Part shown: positions 44,130 through 52,800 of the stretch, piece by piece
Position numbering within the stretch: the first letter of the stretch is position 1
Layout: every line of letters begins with the position of its first letter
Source: Bacteroidota bacterium
Lineage (GTDB): Bacteria > Bacteroidota > Ignavibacteria > Kryptoniales > JAKASW01
Length of the DNA: 64,000 bases
Assembly (NCBI GenBank): GCA_023381615.1
Contig: JAMCQL010000032.1
Coordinates: 47,618-111,617 of the forward strand
Reading direction: 5' to 3'
Notes under the pieces: generated by a model
Told to the model about the DNA's origin: nothing
The model's database searches: none
What the model saw: only the letters and a program-made list of their open reading frames with translations
Made by a program: the position numbers and the translations under genes

Positions 44130-46205
44130 TCATCTGAGCAAGAGGAGTTTGTTTGTCTGGACAAATTCACCAGCTTGCAACCGACAAAAGTATACTCCGC
44201 TGGCAACTGCAATGCCAAAATTGTCCGTTGAGTTCCAATCCACTGACTTGAAACCTGCATCTTGCATGGTGTTGACCAGTGTTGCCACTTCTTCACCGAG
44301 TATGTTATACACTTTAAGAGTCACATGCGAAGCCTTCGGGAGTTCATAGCGTATTGTTGTGCTCGGGTTAAACGGATTCGGGTAGTTCTGCTCGAGCCTG
44401 AATTCGGTTGGCACCTCGCTGGTAACTCTTTCCACTGATGTGACCATCTCCGACAATGGCCGCCTCCATACGCCGCTGCCATCAGTCCCGGCAAGCAGAT
44501 TCGCCCCCGAGACGGCAAGCGACAGAATATGCGGACTTTCCAATCCTGTATTGACCTCTGACCAACTGGTACCGCCGTCGGTCGAGAGAAAGACGCCACC
44601 CCCATCCGTGCCGGCAAAGACATTCGTTCCGGAGATAGCGAGTGAGGTGACATATGTATTTGTCAACCCTGTGTTTGTCCCCGTCCACGTCCCGCCGCCG
44701 TCGGTGGAAAGAAAGACCGCATCTCCCCAGGTCCCCGCAATGAGATTCGTGCCCAGGACGGCCAGCGAGTAAATATAGGTATTCGTCAAACCGGCTTGTG
44801 TCCAAGTTGTTGCGTTGTCAGTCGAGAGAAAGACTCCGCCGCCAGTCCCAGCATAAACGCTTGTGCCCGAGACGGCGAGTGAATAGACGTACTTATTCTT
44901 CAAGCCGGTATTGACACCGGTCCAGTTTGTGCCCTTACTGGTCGAGCGAAAGACGCCGCCACCCCAAGTCCCAGCGAACACAGTTGCACCTGAGACCTTG
45001 AGTGAGAGAACATAGGTGTTTGTCAGACCTGTGTTGACATTTGTCCAACTTGCACCGTTGTTTGTTGAAAGAAAGATCCCGACATAAGTCCCGGCAAGCA
45101 GACCTGTGTCCAAGACGGCCAGTGAGTGAACAAGCACGGTTGACAAGGTCGAGCCGGTCTGGGTCCAGCTTGTACCGTTGTTAGAGGATGAAAAGACGCC
45201 ATTGCCGAGAGTCCCGGCAAAAAGATGAGTCGCTGAGGAGGCTAAGGAGGCAACAGAGCTGTTCGTCAAACCCGCATTGACGCCTCTCCAACTTATGCCG
45301 TTGTCGGAGGAACGAAAGATGCCCTCGCCCGCATAAGTGCCGGCAAAAAGATACGTTCCAGAAACGGCGAGTGAGAGAACCGCACAGTCTGTCAAGCCGG
45401 TCTGGGTCCAGCTTGTTCCGTTGTCGGCAGACACGAAAGCACCGCGGCCTGCAGTCCCAGCAAAGACATTTCCTCCCGATGCGGCCAGTGAGTAAACGTA
45501 CATTTGTGTCAAGCCCGTATTGACTGCAGTCCAGCTTGCGCCGTTGTCCGTGGAGAGAAATACTCCATTGCCCCAAGTCGCAGCAAAGAGATTCGGGCCC
45601 GAGAGAGCCAGCGAGTTAACGGCACTGATTGTCAGCCCGGTCTGGCTCCAGCTTGTGCCGTTGTTGGTGGAAAGAAAGACGCCTCCATCAGTCCCGGCAA
45701 AGATATTCGCTCCCGATACGGCAAGTGAGTAAACTGTCGTGTGAGTCAAGCCGCTGTCGACTGCTGTCCAGCTTGAGCCGTTGTTGGTGGAAAGGAACAC
45801 ACCGCCATGAGTCCCGGCAAACAGGTTCGTACCCGATATGGCGAGTGCCTGAACAAAATTGTTTGTCAGACCGGCGTTGATTGCAGTCCAACTTGTGCCG
45901 TTGTTAGTAGAACGAAAGACCCCGCGTCCGCTGCTCCCGGCGAAGATGTTCGATCCCACTATGGTGAGCGAGTATACGTACGTATCTGTCATGCCACTAT
46001 TGACGAAAGTCCAACGTATCCCGCCGTCGGTCGAAAGAGCGACGCCGTTATCAGTTCCCGCAAAAATATTCGAGCCCGAGAAGGCGAATGAGGCAATATC
46101 GCCACTGTATGGCCAATTAGTCTGCGTCCATTGGGCAAACAAGACTGAGTTGGCTGTTGTGAAGAATAACATGGCGAGCAGGAAGAGAATCGTATGTGGT
46201 TTCAT
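44130..46205 (-). CDS. T9SS-sorted beta-propeller repeat protein
   Basis: 691 residues from the ATG at 46205, which has TAGGAGAT ahead and a good signal peptide (MKPHTILFLLAMLFFTTANSVLFA); a longer start at 46274 is in phase but lacks one. About thirteen and a half repeats of roughly 40 residues (LAVSGANIFAGTDGGVFLST type, each with an Asp-box-like SxDxGxxW element) form most of the protein, as in sialidase or exo-beta propellers. A T9SS tail (NYPNPFNPSTTI to NKLLLLR) ends it. DNA repeats are also near identical in places. It is cassette cargo, carried with the following gene behind one attC site. Confidence 0.88.
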   Translation of the reverse strand: MKPHTILFLLAMLFFTTANSVLFAQWTQTNWPYSGDIASFAFSGSNIFAGTDNGVALSTDGGIRWTFVNSGMTDTYVYSLTIVGSNIFAGSSGRGVFRSTNNGTSWTAINAGLTNNFVQALAISGTNLFAGTHGGVFLSTNNGSSWTAVDSGLTHTTVYSLAVSGANIFAGTDGGVFLSTNNGTSWSQTGLTISAVNSLALSGPNLFAATWGNGVFLSTDNGASWTAVNTGLTQMYVYSLAASGGNVFAGTAGRGAFVSADNGTSWTQTGLTDCAVLSLAVSGTYLFAGTYAGEGIFRSSDNGISWRGVNAGLTNSSVASLASSATHLFAGTLGNGVFSSSNNGTSWTQTGSTLSTVLVHSLAVLDTGLLAGTYVGIFLSTNNGASWTNVNTGLTNTYVLSLKVSGATVFAGTWGGGVFRSTSKGTNWTGVNTGLKNKYVYSLAVSGTSVYAGTGGGVFLSTDNATTWTQAGLTNTYIYSLAVLGTNLIAGTWGDAVFLSTDGGGTWTGTNTGLTNTYVTSLAISGTNVFAGTDGGGVFLSTDGGTSWSEVNTGLESPHILSLAVSGANLLAGTDGSGVWRRPLSEMVTSVERVTSEVPTEFRLEQNYPNPFNPSTTIRYELPKASHVTLKVYNILGEEVATLVNTMQDAGFKSVDWNSTDNFGIAVASGVYFCRLQAGEFVQTNKLLLLR

Positions 46206-46270
46206 CGTGAAATCTCCTAAGGATCTCAATGGATAAGGGCAATTGCGCATGTTAAGCGCAGTTGCCCGTG

Positions 46271-48421
46271 TCATTTCAGAAGTAAAAGCTTTTTGGTGTC
46301 ATGGTACGTTCCAGCTTGCAATCTGTAGAAGTATACACCGCTCGGCAGATTGACAGCGTCGAATCTAACGGAATGAAAGCCTGGGCTCTGGCGCTCATTG
46401 ACTAACGTGCGGATTTCTCTTCCGAGGACATCGAACACCTTCAAGACCACAAGGCAGTTGGTTGGAAGTTGATAGCTAATGGTTGTTGAGGGGTTGAACG
46501 GATTTGGGTAATTTTGCGATAGTTGAAAGCCTTTTGGCGCAGAAATACTGCTATTTTCTATGCTCATAGTTGCTGTATCAGCAGCGCCAGCATAAATTGA
46601 AATATCATCGACGTACCCAGTAAAATTTCCTGGTGGAGATATGTTATCGTACGCGACCATGATACGTTTAATCGTTTTTCCGTTAAGCCAGCTTCCAATA
46701 TTGCAACTTGTTTTGTTCCACGTGTTGAGTTGCCCCCTTCCCGTCCCAGGGTGCATTGAAACACCTGCATTGTCTGTGGCTCCAGCATCCCTTAAGTTAC
46801 TTCCGTCAGTCATGTAGAGGTCAACTGATATGTGCCGTGCCAAACTGTCTTTCGGAAAGATGTAGAATGTGAGGTTTGAGGTCGGCAAGACCGGAATATT
46901 CACATCGAAAACTTTGAAGTAGTAAAACGCTTCAGCCGTTGAGGTTACGGTTCCACTTATCTTCAACGCATACTGACCTAATCTCGGATTTTCTTGAACA
47001 GGTGCACAACTCGCTGAGGATACATTCGTTGGAATTGAGCTAGGATCTGGAGTACTAATCCAGTTCGGCTGTGCATCATATTTTTGTTCGAAGCTTGTCC
47101 TGAAATACCATGGTCCTTCGGAGTATGGAATTGTTACATGTGCAGTAAGGGGATCGAGATTATTTTGCACCCGAATTATTTTTCCCACCAAACGCATGTA
47201 AAAGTCGGAGGAGAGATACGTGCCGTCCGCGCTGCTAGTGACGAAATATTGGTCTGTCGGGATTTCGTAATAGCTATCTGCCCCCTTTAAGATTGCTGTC
47301 CCTTCGTTATACTCATCAAACATTGCAACATACATTGATTGAACGCCCGCTTGCTTCATATTACGAAACTGTCTCCACAAGAATTCGCCTCTGTTTCTTG
47401 GAATTTGATTTTGTGGGCCGCCATTCCAATTCGACCAGGAAAAGCCTGGAAACATCACGGGCTGGTAATCCATTCCGTTTTCTTGACAGTATTGTAAGTC
47501 GGGCACTAAGATGTTCTGGGCATAATTGTCTGCCCCCGATGTGTCTGCAAAGCGACCCACGGTCCAGGGGGAAATCATGTCGAAGCTTTTATATACCGAA
47601 TCAAATCCCTGCTTTGAATCATTGTTCCCAGTACGCCAGTATGCTGGCACTCCTCCCACAACATAACATCCTTGACTCTTGAACCAATTTATGACATTGA
47701 GACACTGCGACGGAGTTCCCACTCTGTCTGTAAAGCCAAATCCCCATATTGCGACAACGGGCTTTCCATTTTGAGTGGCATACTGTGGTGAAGAAGTCAA
47801 GTGAAGAACACCGGCTTGTTTATTGGCCCAATCAGTTTTCAAGGAGTCAAATTGGCTCGCGTCCAAAGTGCTGATGTCATACATAACGTAGAAAATCCTT
47901 CCATATTTCTCCGCGGCTCTTTTTATCCGCACACTTTCGCTATCGTGGTTTTGTTTATACACAAGGTCAGAAGATCCCACGGTAAAATTTTGGAACGCAA
48001 TTCCATCGATCCCGTAAGCCTGCATCCAGGAAAAATGCTTATCGATGACTTCGTCCCTCCACGAGGAGAACAATTTCGTGGGCCTACCATCTCCAAGGTT
48101 TTGAAAACCCGTTTGGAACAACGAAGAAGGGGAATAGTCGGAGATATCAGGAAAGATGTCAAACGAAAGGAACCCAGCGCGTGGACGAACAGTAGAATCC
48201 CGATAGGAGCCATTAGCCCAGCCAAACCACTTCTGCATCGGCGAGCCGTCGCCGTAGCATTGAAACCACGCCTGATAACCACATATCACCTTGCCGACTA
48301 ATGTATTAGAAACTGTCGGGCTTTGAGCGGTCGCCAAAGCCTTCTCTTGTTGAGCTACAGCATTTGAGCAGACAATAACAGCCATAAGGATAATAAGCCA
48401 AGCGGATTGCAGTATCTTCAT
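46271..48421 (-). CDS. T9SS-sorted glycoside hydrolase, family 71/99-like
   Basis: 716 residues with a signal peptide (MKILQSAWLIILMAVIVCSNAVA). The catalytic domain (about 45-400) has the GH71/99-like blocks KVICGYQAWFQCYGDGS, KLFSSWRDEVIDKHFSWM, FPGFSWSNWN and MFDEYNEGTAI with a catalytic-type Glu. A carbohydrate-binding-like beta-sandwich (about 430-615) follows, then a T9SS tail (NYPNPFNPSTTI to KKLLLLK). It should cleave extracellular alpha-linked glycans such as mannan or glucan. It starts after GGAGAT and lies upstream of the beta-propeller gene in the same cassette, 65 bases apart. Confidence 0.88.
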   Translation of the reverse strand: MKILQSAWLIILMAVIVCSNAVAQQEKALATAQSPTVSNTLVGKVICGYQAWFQCYGDGSPMQKWFGWANGSYRDSTVRPRAGFLSFDIFPDISDYSPSSLFQTGFQNLGDGRPTKLFSSWRDEVIDKHFSWMQAYGIDGIAFQNFTVGSSDLVYKQNHDSESVRIKRAAEKYGRIFYVMYDISTLDASQFDSLKTDWANKQAGVLHLTSSPQYATQNGKPVVAIWGFGFTDRVGTPSQCLNVINWFKSQGCYVVGGVPAYWRTGNNDSKQGFDSVYKSFDMISPWTVGRFADTSGADNYAQNILVPDLQYCQENGMDYQPVMFPGFSWSNWNGGPQNQIPRNRGEFLWRQFRNMKQAGVQSMYVAMFDEYNEGTAILKGADSYYEIPTDQYFVTSSADGTYLSSDFYMRLVGKIIRVQNNLDPLTAHVTIPYSEGPWYFRTSFEQKYDAQPNWISTPDPSSIPTNVSSASCAPVQENPRLGQYALKISGTVTSTAEAFYYFKVFDVNIPVLPTSNLTFYIFPKDSLARHISVDLYMTDGSNLRDAGATDNAGVSMHPGTGRGQLNTWNKTSCNIGSWLNGKTIKRIMVAYDNISPPGNFTGYVDDISIYAGAADTATMSIENSSISAPKGFQLSQNYPNPFNPSTTISYQLPTNCLVVLKVFDVLGREIRTLVNERQSPGFHSVRFDAVNLPSGVYFYRLQAGTYHDTKKLLLLK

Positions 48422-48458
48422 TTCTCTATCTCCTTTTTAAATGGTCAACGGGCACTTC

Positions 48459-48592
48459 GCCTAACGTCCACCAAAAAGAAGTCGTTGCTTTCGCCCGCTA
48501 TAAATGTCGCATAGCGTCGAGTTATCGGGCGAAAGCAATGAAGCGACCACGACATATACAAATGTGGAGCGTCTTCTTTTTGGTTGTTATAC
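48459..48592 (-). repeat. attC site, 134 bp, common family
   Basis: GCCTAACGTC to GTTATAC. Outer arms CCAAAAAGAAG / CTTCTTTTTGG; second stem GCTTTCGCCCG / CGGGCGAAAGC; side hairpin CCAC/GTGG with loop holding ACATATAC. It closes the reversed toxin-antitoxin cassette. Confidence 0.9.
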
Positions 48593-48664
48593 GTCTGTGC
48601 CGCGCGTGTAACTTGATTGAACGAATCGACAAAAATGAGTATGTTAAATAAAAGGAACTTTTCA

Positions 48665-48880
48665 ATGCATAGTACTCTGGTGCAAATGAGCAAGGAGGAA
48701 CTTGCTCGAATCGTTTCAAGTGCAGTCGAGGAGAAACTCGTCGAGTTGTTTGGTGACCTAGACGAAGATCTACTGATGAAGGAGAACGTGCGCAAACGGC
48801 TCCGTCGCCAAAAGAAAGCAGTTGCCAAAGGAGAACGAGGAGCTGATCTCATTACCATTCGCAAGCAACTCGGCTTGTAA
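48665..48880 (+). CDS. Antitoxin-like protein, reversed cassette
   Basis: 71 residues from ATG 48665, with AAAGGAA eight bases ahead; longer readings start at TTG 48617. It is helical and acidic in the middle (EEKLVELFGDLDEDLLMKEN) with a basic stretch (VRKRLRRQKKAVAKGER), in the manner of small antitoxins, but I do not place it in a named family. It sits immediately before a RelE-type toxin. It runs on the + strand, opposite to the rest of the array, so it must carry its own promoter. Confidence 0.7.
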   Translation: MHSTLVQMSKEELARIVSSAVEEKLVELFGDLDEDLLMKENVRKRLRRQKKAVAKGERGADLITIRKQLGL

Positions 48881-49144
48881 TTGTACTCAATTCGACTCCT
48901 CAAGTCTGCTTCTAAAGAGCTTGGAAAGCTCGATCGAACGACCGCCAAACGCATTGCAGATCGACTCGACTGGCTCGCGTCAAATCTCGATTCCACGAAG
49001 CTGTTCCCTCTCAAGGGCGAACTCAGCGGGCTATATAAGGTTCGAGAGGGCTCGTACCGCATCATTTTTGAAATCCTCAAGTCAGAAAACACCATAATTG
49101 TCCACGCCATAGGACACCGTCGAGAAATCTATAAGCGACGTTGA
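48881..49144 (+). CDS. RelE/ParE-superfamily toxin
   Basis: 87 residues from TTG, directly after the antitoxin stop. The RelE pattern is clear (YSIRLLKSASKELGKLD at the N-terminus, LKGELSGLYKVREGSYRIIFEI and HAIGHRREIYKR at the end, with the basic and Tyr residues that catalyse mRNA cleavage). It forms a pair with the upstream gene. The TA unit is on the + strand and closes 32 bases before the next attC site. Confidence 0.87.
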   Translation: MYSIRLLKSASKELGKLDRTTAKRIADRLDWLASNLDSTKLFPLKGELSGLYKVREGSYRIIFEILKSENTIIVHAIGHRREIYKRR

Positions 49145-49176
49145 CCACCGTGACATTTCAGCAAACGCGCGCTTGC

Positions 49177-49309
49177 ACATAACGTCCCGCCGGAAGAAGT
49201 CGTCCCGATTCGGCGCTAGAAAAGTGCGAAGCTCCAAAGCTCGCGACGAATCGGGATGAAGCGAGTTCGATATATAAAAATGACGAGCGTCTTCTTCTGC
49301 TTGTTAGTT
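49177..49309 (-). repeat. attC site, 133 bp, common family
   Basis: ACATAACGTC to GTTAGTT. Outer arms AGAAGAAG / CTTCTTCT class; second stem TCCCGATTCG / CGAATCGGGA; side-loop segment ATATATAA. Confidence 0.9.
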
Positions 49310-49343
49310 GCAGTTGTTTTGCTTCAAGAATCATACACAAGTT

Positions 49344-51641
49344 TCAGTCTGCGTCGAAGTTTTGTTGGCCCGCTTGGATTTCGCGTGCAGCAACCATTGA
49401 AGCGATGTTGGCTAGGCGACATCGTTCTTGTCTCTCTCGCAGTTCTCCAAGGTCACTATCGGTAGTGGTTGCTGAGCTAATTGGAATAGTCTCCGCCTCC
49501 TGTTGGTCACGATATAACAAGAAGGAGTGTACCACCAACCATATTTCGTATCGCTTGGCAAACGAATTTGCCAAAACAACATCTCGTCTCTCGAGCGTAG
49601 AGAATTGGTCAGCATACTTGGGAAAGACCTTTGAGTAGTAGACTACGAGTATTCCCTCCTCCATTTGAGCCGATGAAGCGACCGAATTGACGTCATCGGG
49701 CCAGTCCAGTTCAGCCCAAAGTGCTGAATCGGGACTCTCCACGGGTCTAATATCGAAGGGCGGTAAGGTCATTCTGCGCTCAGTCGCTCGCTCAGGCGGC
49801 GCTTCTTCCAATTTGAATGATCGCTCGTCGCTCAAGGTGGATAAGCCTGGACGAGAGAGCTCAACCCGCAGCACACCAGTCGCTCCGATTTGAGCATCTG
49901 AATTTGCTTCAAAGATGGCACGAAGTCGACCGCCTTCCAGCGGGGTCGAACCTCGCAACATCAATCCTGCTGGTGGGCTGACAATGTTGATTCGGGAGAG
50001 ACTCGGGTTACTGGGATTGTGGTAAGTGCTATTTGCGTCCGTTTCGATGCGAACGTAGCGGCGCTGCCCTGGGTAGAATGGGATATGAGAATCCCCGTTC
50101 CAAACGAATTTGATGTACGTAGGCGGCTCGTGAAGCTCTATCGGTTGAGGATGCGGGCGAGGCGGCATTGGTCGCGGAATTGGCTTGTTTCTTTCTTCGC
50201 CTTGGGTTGCCACCTCACGAACAGTTCCAACACCAACATCAATTCCTTGTAGGCGAAGTAATTTGGCAACTTCAGTCCTCATTTGTTGGATCGCAGATTC
50301 ATCCTTCTCCTTAGTGCCAGCTTCGCGCGCTTCGTTGTTAAGTCTGATGAGCTCATCATCAGACTTTAGAACCCTAACGACTTCTTGTTGGATGAGATCG
50401 TAAACCACACCCCTTCGAGCACCTTCGCGATTGGACACAAAGAGACTTCGTTTCCCTGCTGCGGTGAGGTTGTTGCAATCAATGTGACAGATAAGCCTCT
50501 GGCCCAAGAAGGTGAGTTCTGCATCTTTGCGAATCACAGACTGGGGTAATTCAGCGTGGTTCTGTCCGTTAAGAGTGAGGACAATAGGCTTCGCTGGATT
50601 AACGAATGAAGCACTTGGTTTCTTATTTGCGGATGATGGTCGCTCCAGTACCCAGTACTCAATACCAATACGACCGAAGTCTCCGATGCCCGAATAAAAC
50701 ATTCGGACTCGGTGCGAGAGAGATGGCCCTTTCGTCTCGGAGTCACCTTCGTCAACGGCGCCGTTTAACGCGTTTCTTGAACCTTTGATCACGCGACGAT
50801 AGCCATGGATTTCATGGTCGTCAAGCCAGACAGGGAGCACTGGGTCAAATAGCGTCTGGTTGAGTAAACCATAAACGCTGTTTGGACCGACAGGGGAAGG
50901 ATAGCTTGTAAGGTCATAGCCGAAGTGCTTGACGAGGGTCCCCGCCGCAAATTCTGCACTAGTCTTTTCGGCCACTAGCACTGAGCCTGAGAGAACCAAG
51001 TAGACATACCGTCCAGTTTTGAACTGTTCTGCTGGTAGGTCCTGGTAACATGCTATCGTAAATCCAATCTGGGAATGATCGCGGCGTGAGGCGATCAGAA
51101 TGTAACGACTCGTTGCGAGCGTGCTTGACCCTCCTTGACCGTAAGCTCCAGCGAGGTAATACTTCTGCATTTTGTTGCTCTCGTTGAGGCTGAGGATTGT
51201 CTTCGCCATTTCGTCTGGTGAGAGTCCGATGCCTCGATCACGGACTTCGACGACTCTGGTAGCTCTGCCGTCACCAGTTCTGATGTTAATTGCGATTCTC
51301 TGAGCTATGGTACGACGCTGCACGGGAGTCATCTCGCTTAATCCTCCCTGGGGAATATTTAGCCAAGCGGTTGCAGCTTCCTTGGGAGTGCGACAATCAG
51401 GAATCCCGCTATGCGTGTCATGCTCATCTTCCAATATGGCATCGATACTGTTGGTCAATCGTTCCACAAGGGAACGACCAGGATCCGCGGAAGCTTCGAT
51501 GGTTCCTCGATTGTTTTCCCTGCCTCCAAAAGGAATCCACTGCGTTTGAGGATTTGTGGTTTGGAACTGAGTGAGGGCTGCTTCAAGATCGTCCATCTTG
51601 GTCGCTTGTAAAAGTAAATCCAAGAGTTCTGTCTGAGTCAT
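49344..51641 (-). CDS. GHKL (Hsp90/MutL-like) ATPase paired with a DNA methyltransferase
   Basis: 765 residues, soluble. N-terminal GHKL motifs are clear: GRSLVERLTNSIDAIL (N64, D67), RDRGIGLSPDEMAKTIL and GAYGQGGSSTLATSRYIL. The later part holds a Pro-rich linker (PRPMPPRPHPQPIELHEPP) and a beta-rich and alpha C-terminus that I do not recognise. The ATG abuts the methyltransferase stop, so the two are co-translated. Hsp90/MutL-type ATPases linked to methyltransferases are known from MORC-like restriction-modification operons; here no nuclease or helicase is present in the cassette, so the effector may be in this C-terminus. Confidence 0.75.
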   Translation of the reverse strand: MTQTELLDLLLQATKMDDLEAALTQFQTTNPQTQWIPFGGRENNRGTIEASADPGRSLVERLTNSIDAILEDEHDTHSGIPDCRTPKEAATAWLNIPQGGLSEMTPVQRRTIAQRIAINIRTGDGRATRVVEVRDRGIGLSPDEMAKTILSLNESNKMQKYYLAGAYGQGGSSTLATSRYILIASRRDHSQIGFTIACYQDLPAEQFKTGRYVYLVLSGSVLVAEKTSAEFAAGTLVKHFGYDLTSYPSPVGPNSVYGLLNQTLFDPVLPVWLDDHEIHGYRRVIKGSRNALNGAVDEGDSETKGPSLSHRVRMFYSGIGDFGRIGIEYWVLERPSSANKKPSASFVNPAKPIVLTLNGQNHAELPQSVIRKDAELTFLGQRLICHIDCNNLTAAGKRSLFVSNREGARRGVVYDLIQQEVVRVLKSDDELIRLNNEAREAGTKEKDESAIQQMRTEVAKLLRLQGIDVGVGTVREVATQGEERNKPIPRPMPPRPHPQPIELHEPPTYIKFVWNGDSHIPFYPGQRRYVRIETDANSTYHNPSNPSLSRINIVSPPAGLMLRGSTPLEGGRLRAIFEANSDAQIGATGVLRVELSRPGLSTLSDERSFKLEEAPPERATERRMTLPPFDIRPVESPDSALWAELDWPDDVNSVASSAQMEEGILVVYYSKVFPKYADQFSTLERRDVVLANSFAKRYEIWLVVHSFLLYRDQQEAETIPISSATTTDSDLGELRERQERCRLANIASMVAAREIQAGQQNFDAD

Positions 51642-52628
51642 TTACTTGTCTCCTTTGATCTGATCGGGCAAAAACCTACCACGAGAGCCCTCGATGTAGC
51701 TTTGATCCGCTTCGATTGTAACCCAGCGTCGTTTGAGCTTTTCGGCTGCTGCCCCAGTGGTGTTACTTCCCCCGAATGGGTCGAAAACAAGATTCCTCGG
51801 GGTAGTTAGAAACTTGATGAAAAATTCAGGTAAAGCGATCGGCATTCTGGCTGGATGTGGTTGAAGCTTATTTGTTCGGCAATATCGAAGATAGTCATCA
51901 CTGGACGCTGTGTTGGAAAGGGTAATTACGTTCGATGGGATTGCACCTTTATTGTTTTTCAGGAAAGATTTGGCTCCAATGTGGTGTTCAGATGGGCGTT
52001 CACCTGCGTTATACTTTCTTGTTTGTAAGAGCCTGAGCATCGAATCGCTGTAGGGCTTCAAGATACGACGATTATCCGCCTTCGGACGATCAGTAGTTGA
52101 CATCCACCAGACAAACGTAAAGGAGTCCTTGACTCGAATCCGCTCTACATTAACCCATTGTGCGGGGCTCGGTAGCCTTGCAGGATTGTACACGATAAAT
52201 TGCTGACAGAGGTTAAACTCACCAGCGTCGAGGAAACCAAGAAGCGCACGAAGAGCAAGAGGGGACATTACTGGTTTCCCAGGTTCCCAAGCGTTCCCAA
52301 GCTCAAGAACGATTGAACCATCCTTCCTTAACAGTTTTCGGAAGGTCTGAGCAAAATTAGCAAGCCAATGAACATAAGCTTCACCTTGAAGGTTGCCGTA
52401 TTTTTTCTTCCTATTCAAAGGAAAGGGTGGAGAAGTGAAGATCAGTTGGATCTTCCCTTCATACCTTGAGAATGACGGGGAGGACAAAACCGACTCAGCC
52501 GTTCCTTGGTACATCGTTCCTCGCGAAGTCGTGTAAGCCACCGTAAACAGAGTATGGGAAGGGGGCACAGGCGCTGCACGCGTGGTTTCACCATTGGTGG
52601 TACGCAAAGTCTGTAAAGGTTGAATCAT
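51642..52628 (-). CDS. Site-specific DNA methyltransferase, beta class
   Basis: 328 residues. Motif IV TSPPFPLN, an FVLE-type SAM block (SIVLELGNAWEPG) and SAM motif I at the end (VFDPFGGSNTTGAAAEKL) come in the beta-class order; SPPF is typical of N4-cytosine enzymes. It is complete and sits 5' of the GHKL ATPase gene with no gap. A two-gene modification-plus-ATPase cassette is the plainest reading. Recognition sequence unknown. Confidence 0.86.
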   Translation of the reverse strand: MIQPLQTLRTTNGETTRAAPVPPSHTLFTVAYTTSRGTMYQGTAESVLSSPSFSRYEGKIQLIFTSPPFPLNRKKKYGNLQGEAYVHWLANFAQTFRKLLRKDGSIVLELGNAWEPGKPVMSPLALRALLGFLDAGEFNLCQQFIVYNPARLPSPAQWVNVERIRVKDSFTFVWWMSTTDRPKADNRRILKPYSDSMLRLLQTRKYNAGERPSEHHIGAKSFLKNNKGAIPSNVITLSNTASSDDYLRYCRTNKLQPHPARMPIALPEFFIKFLTTPRNLVFDPFGGSNTTGAAAEKLKRRWVTIEADQSYIEGSRGRFLPDQIKGDK

Positions 52629-52663
52629 ATGTTCCCTTCTATGTTAATCAGCAAAACAATTGC

Positions 52664-52796
52664 AACTAACGTGTTGCCCAAAAAAGTCGTGACGCTTTGA
52701 CGCCATAAATGCGCGAAGCTCGAAGATGCGGCAAAGCGACATGAAGCGAGAACGTTCCATATTCAATGACGAGCGTCTTTTTTGGGCATGTTAGGC
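52664..52796 (-). repeat. attC site, 133 bp, common family
   Basis: AACTAACGTG to GTTAGGC. Outer arms TTGCCCAAAAAAG / CTTTTTTGGGCA; second stem CGCTTTG / CAAAGCG; side region AACGTTCCATATTCAATGACG. Confidence 0.88.
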
Positions 52797-52800
52797 GCAG

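Noticed and set aside
46206..46274. Longer start for the propeller gene
   Set aside because: The 23 extra residues would hide the signal peptide, and the ATG at 46205 has the better ribosome site.
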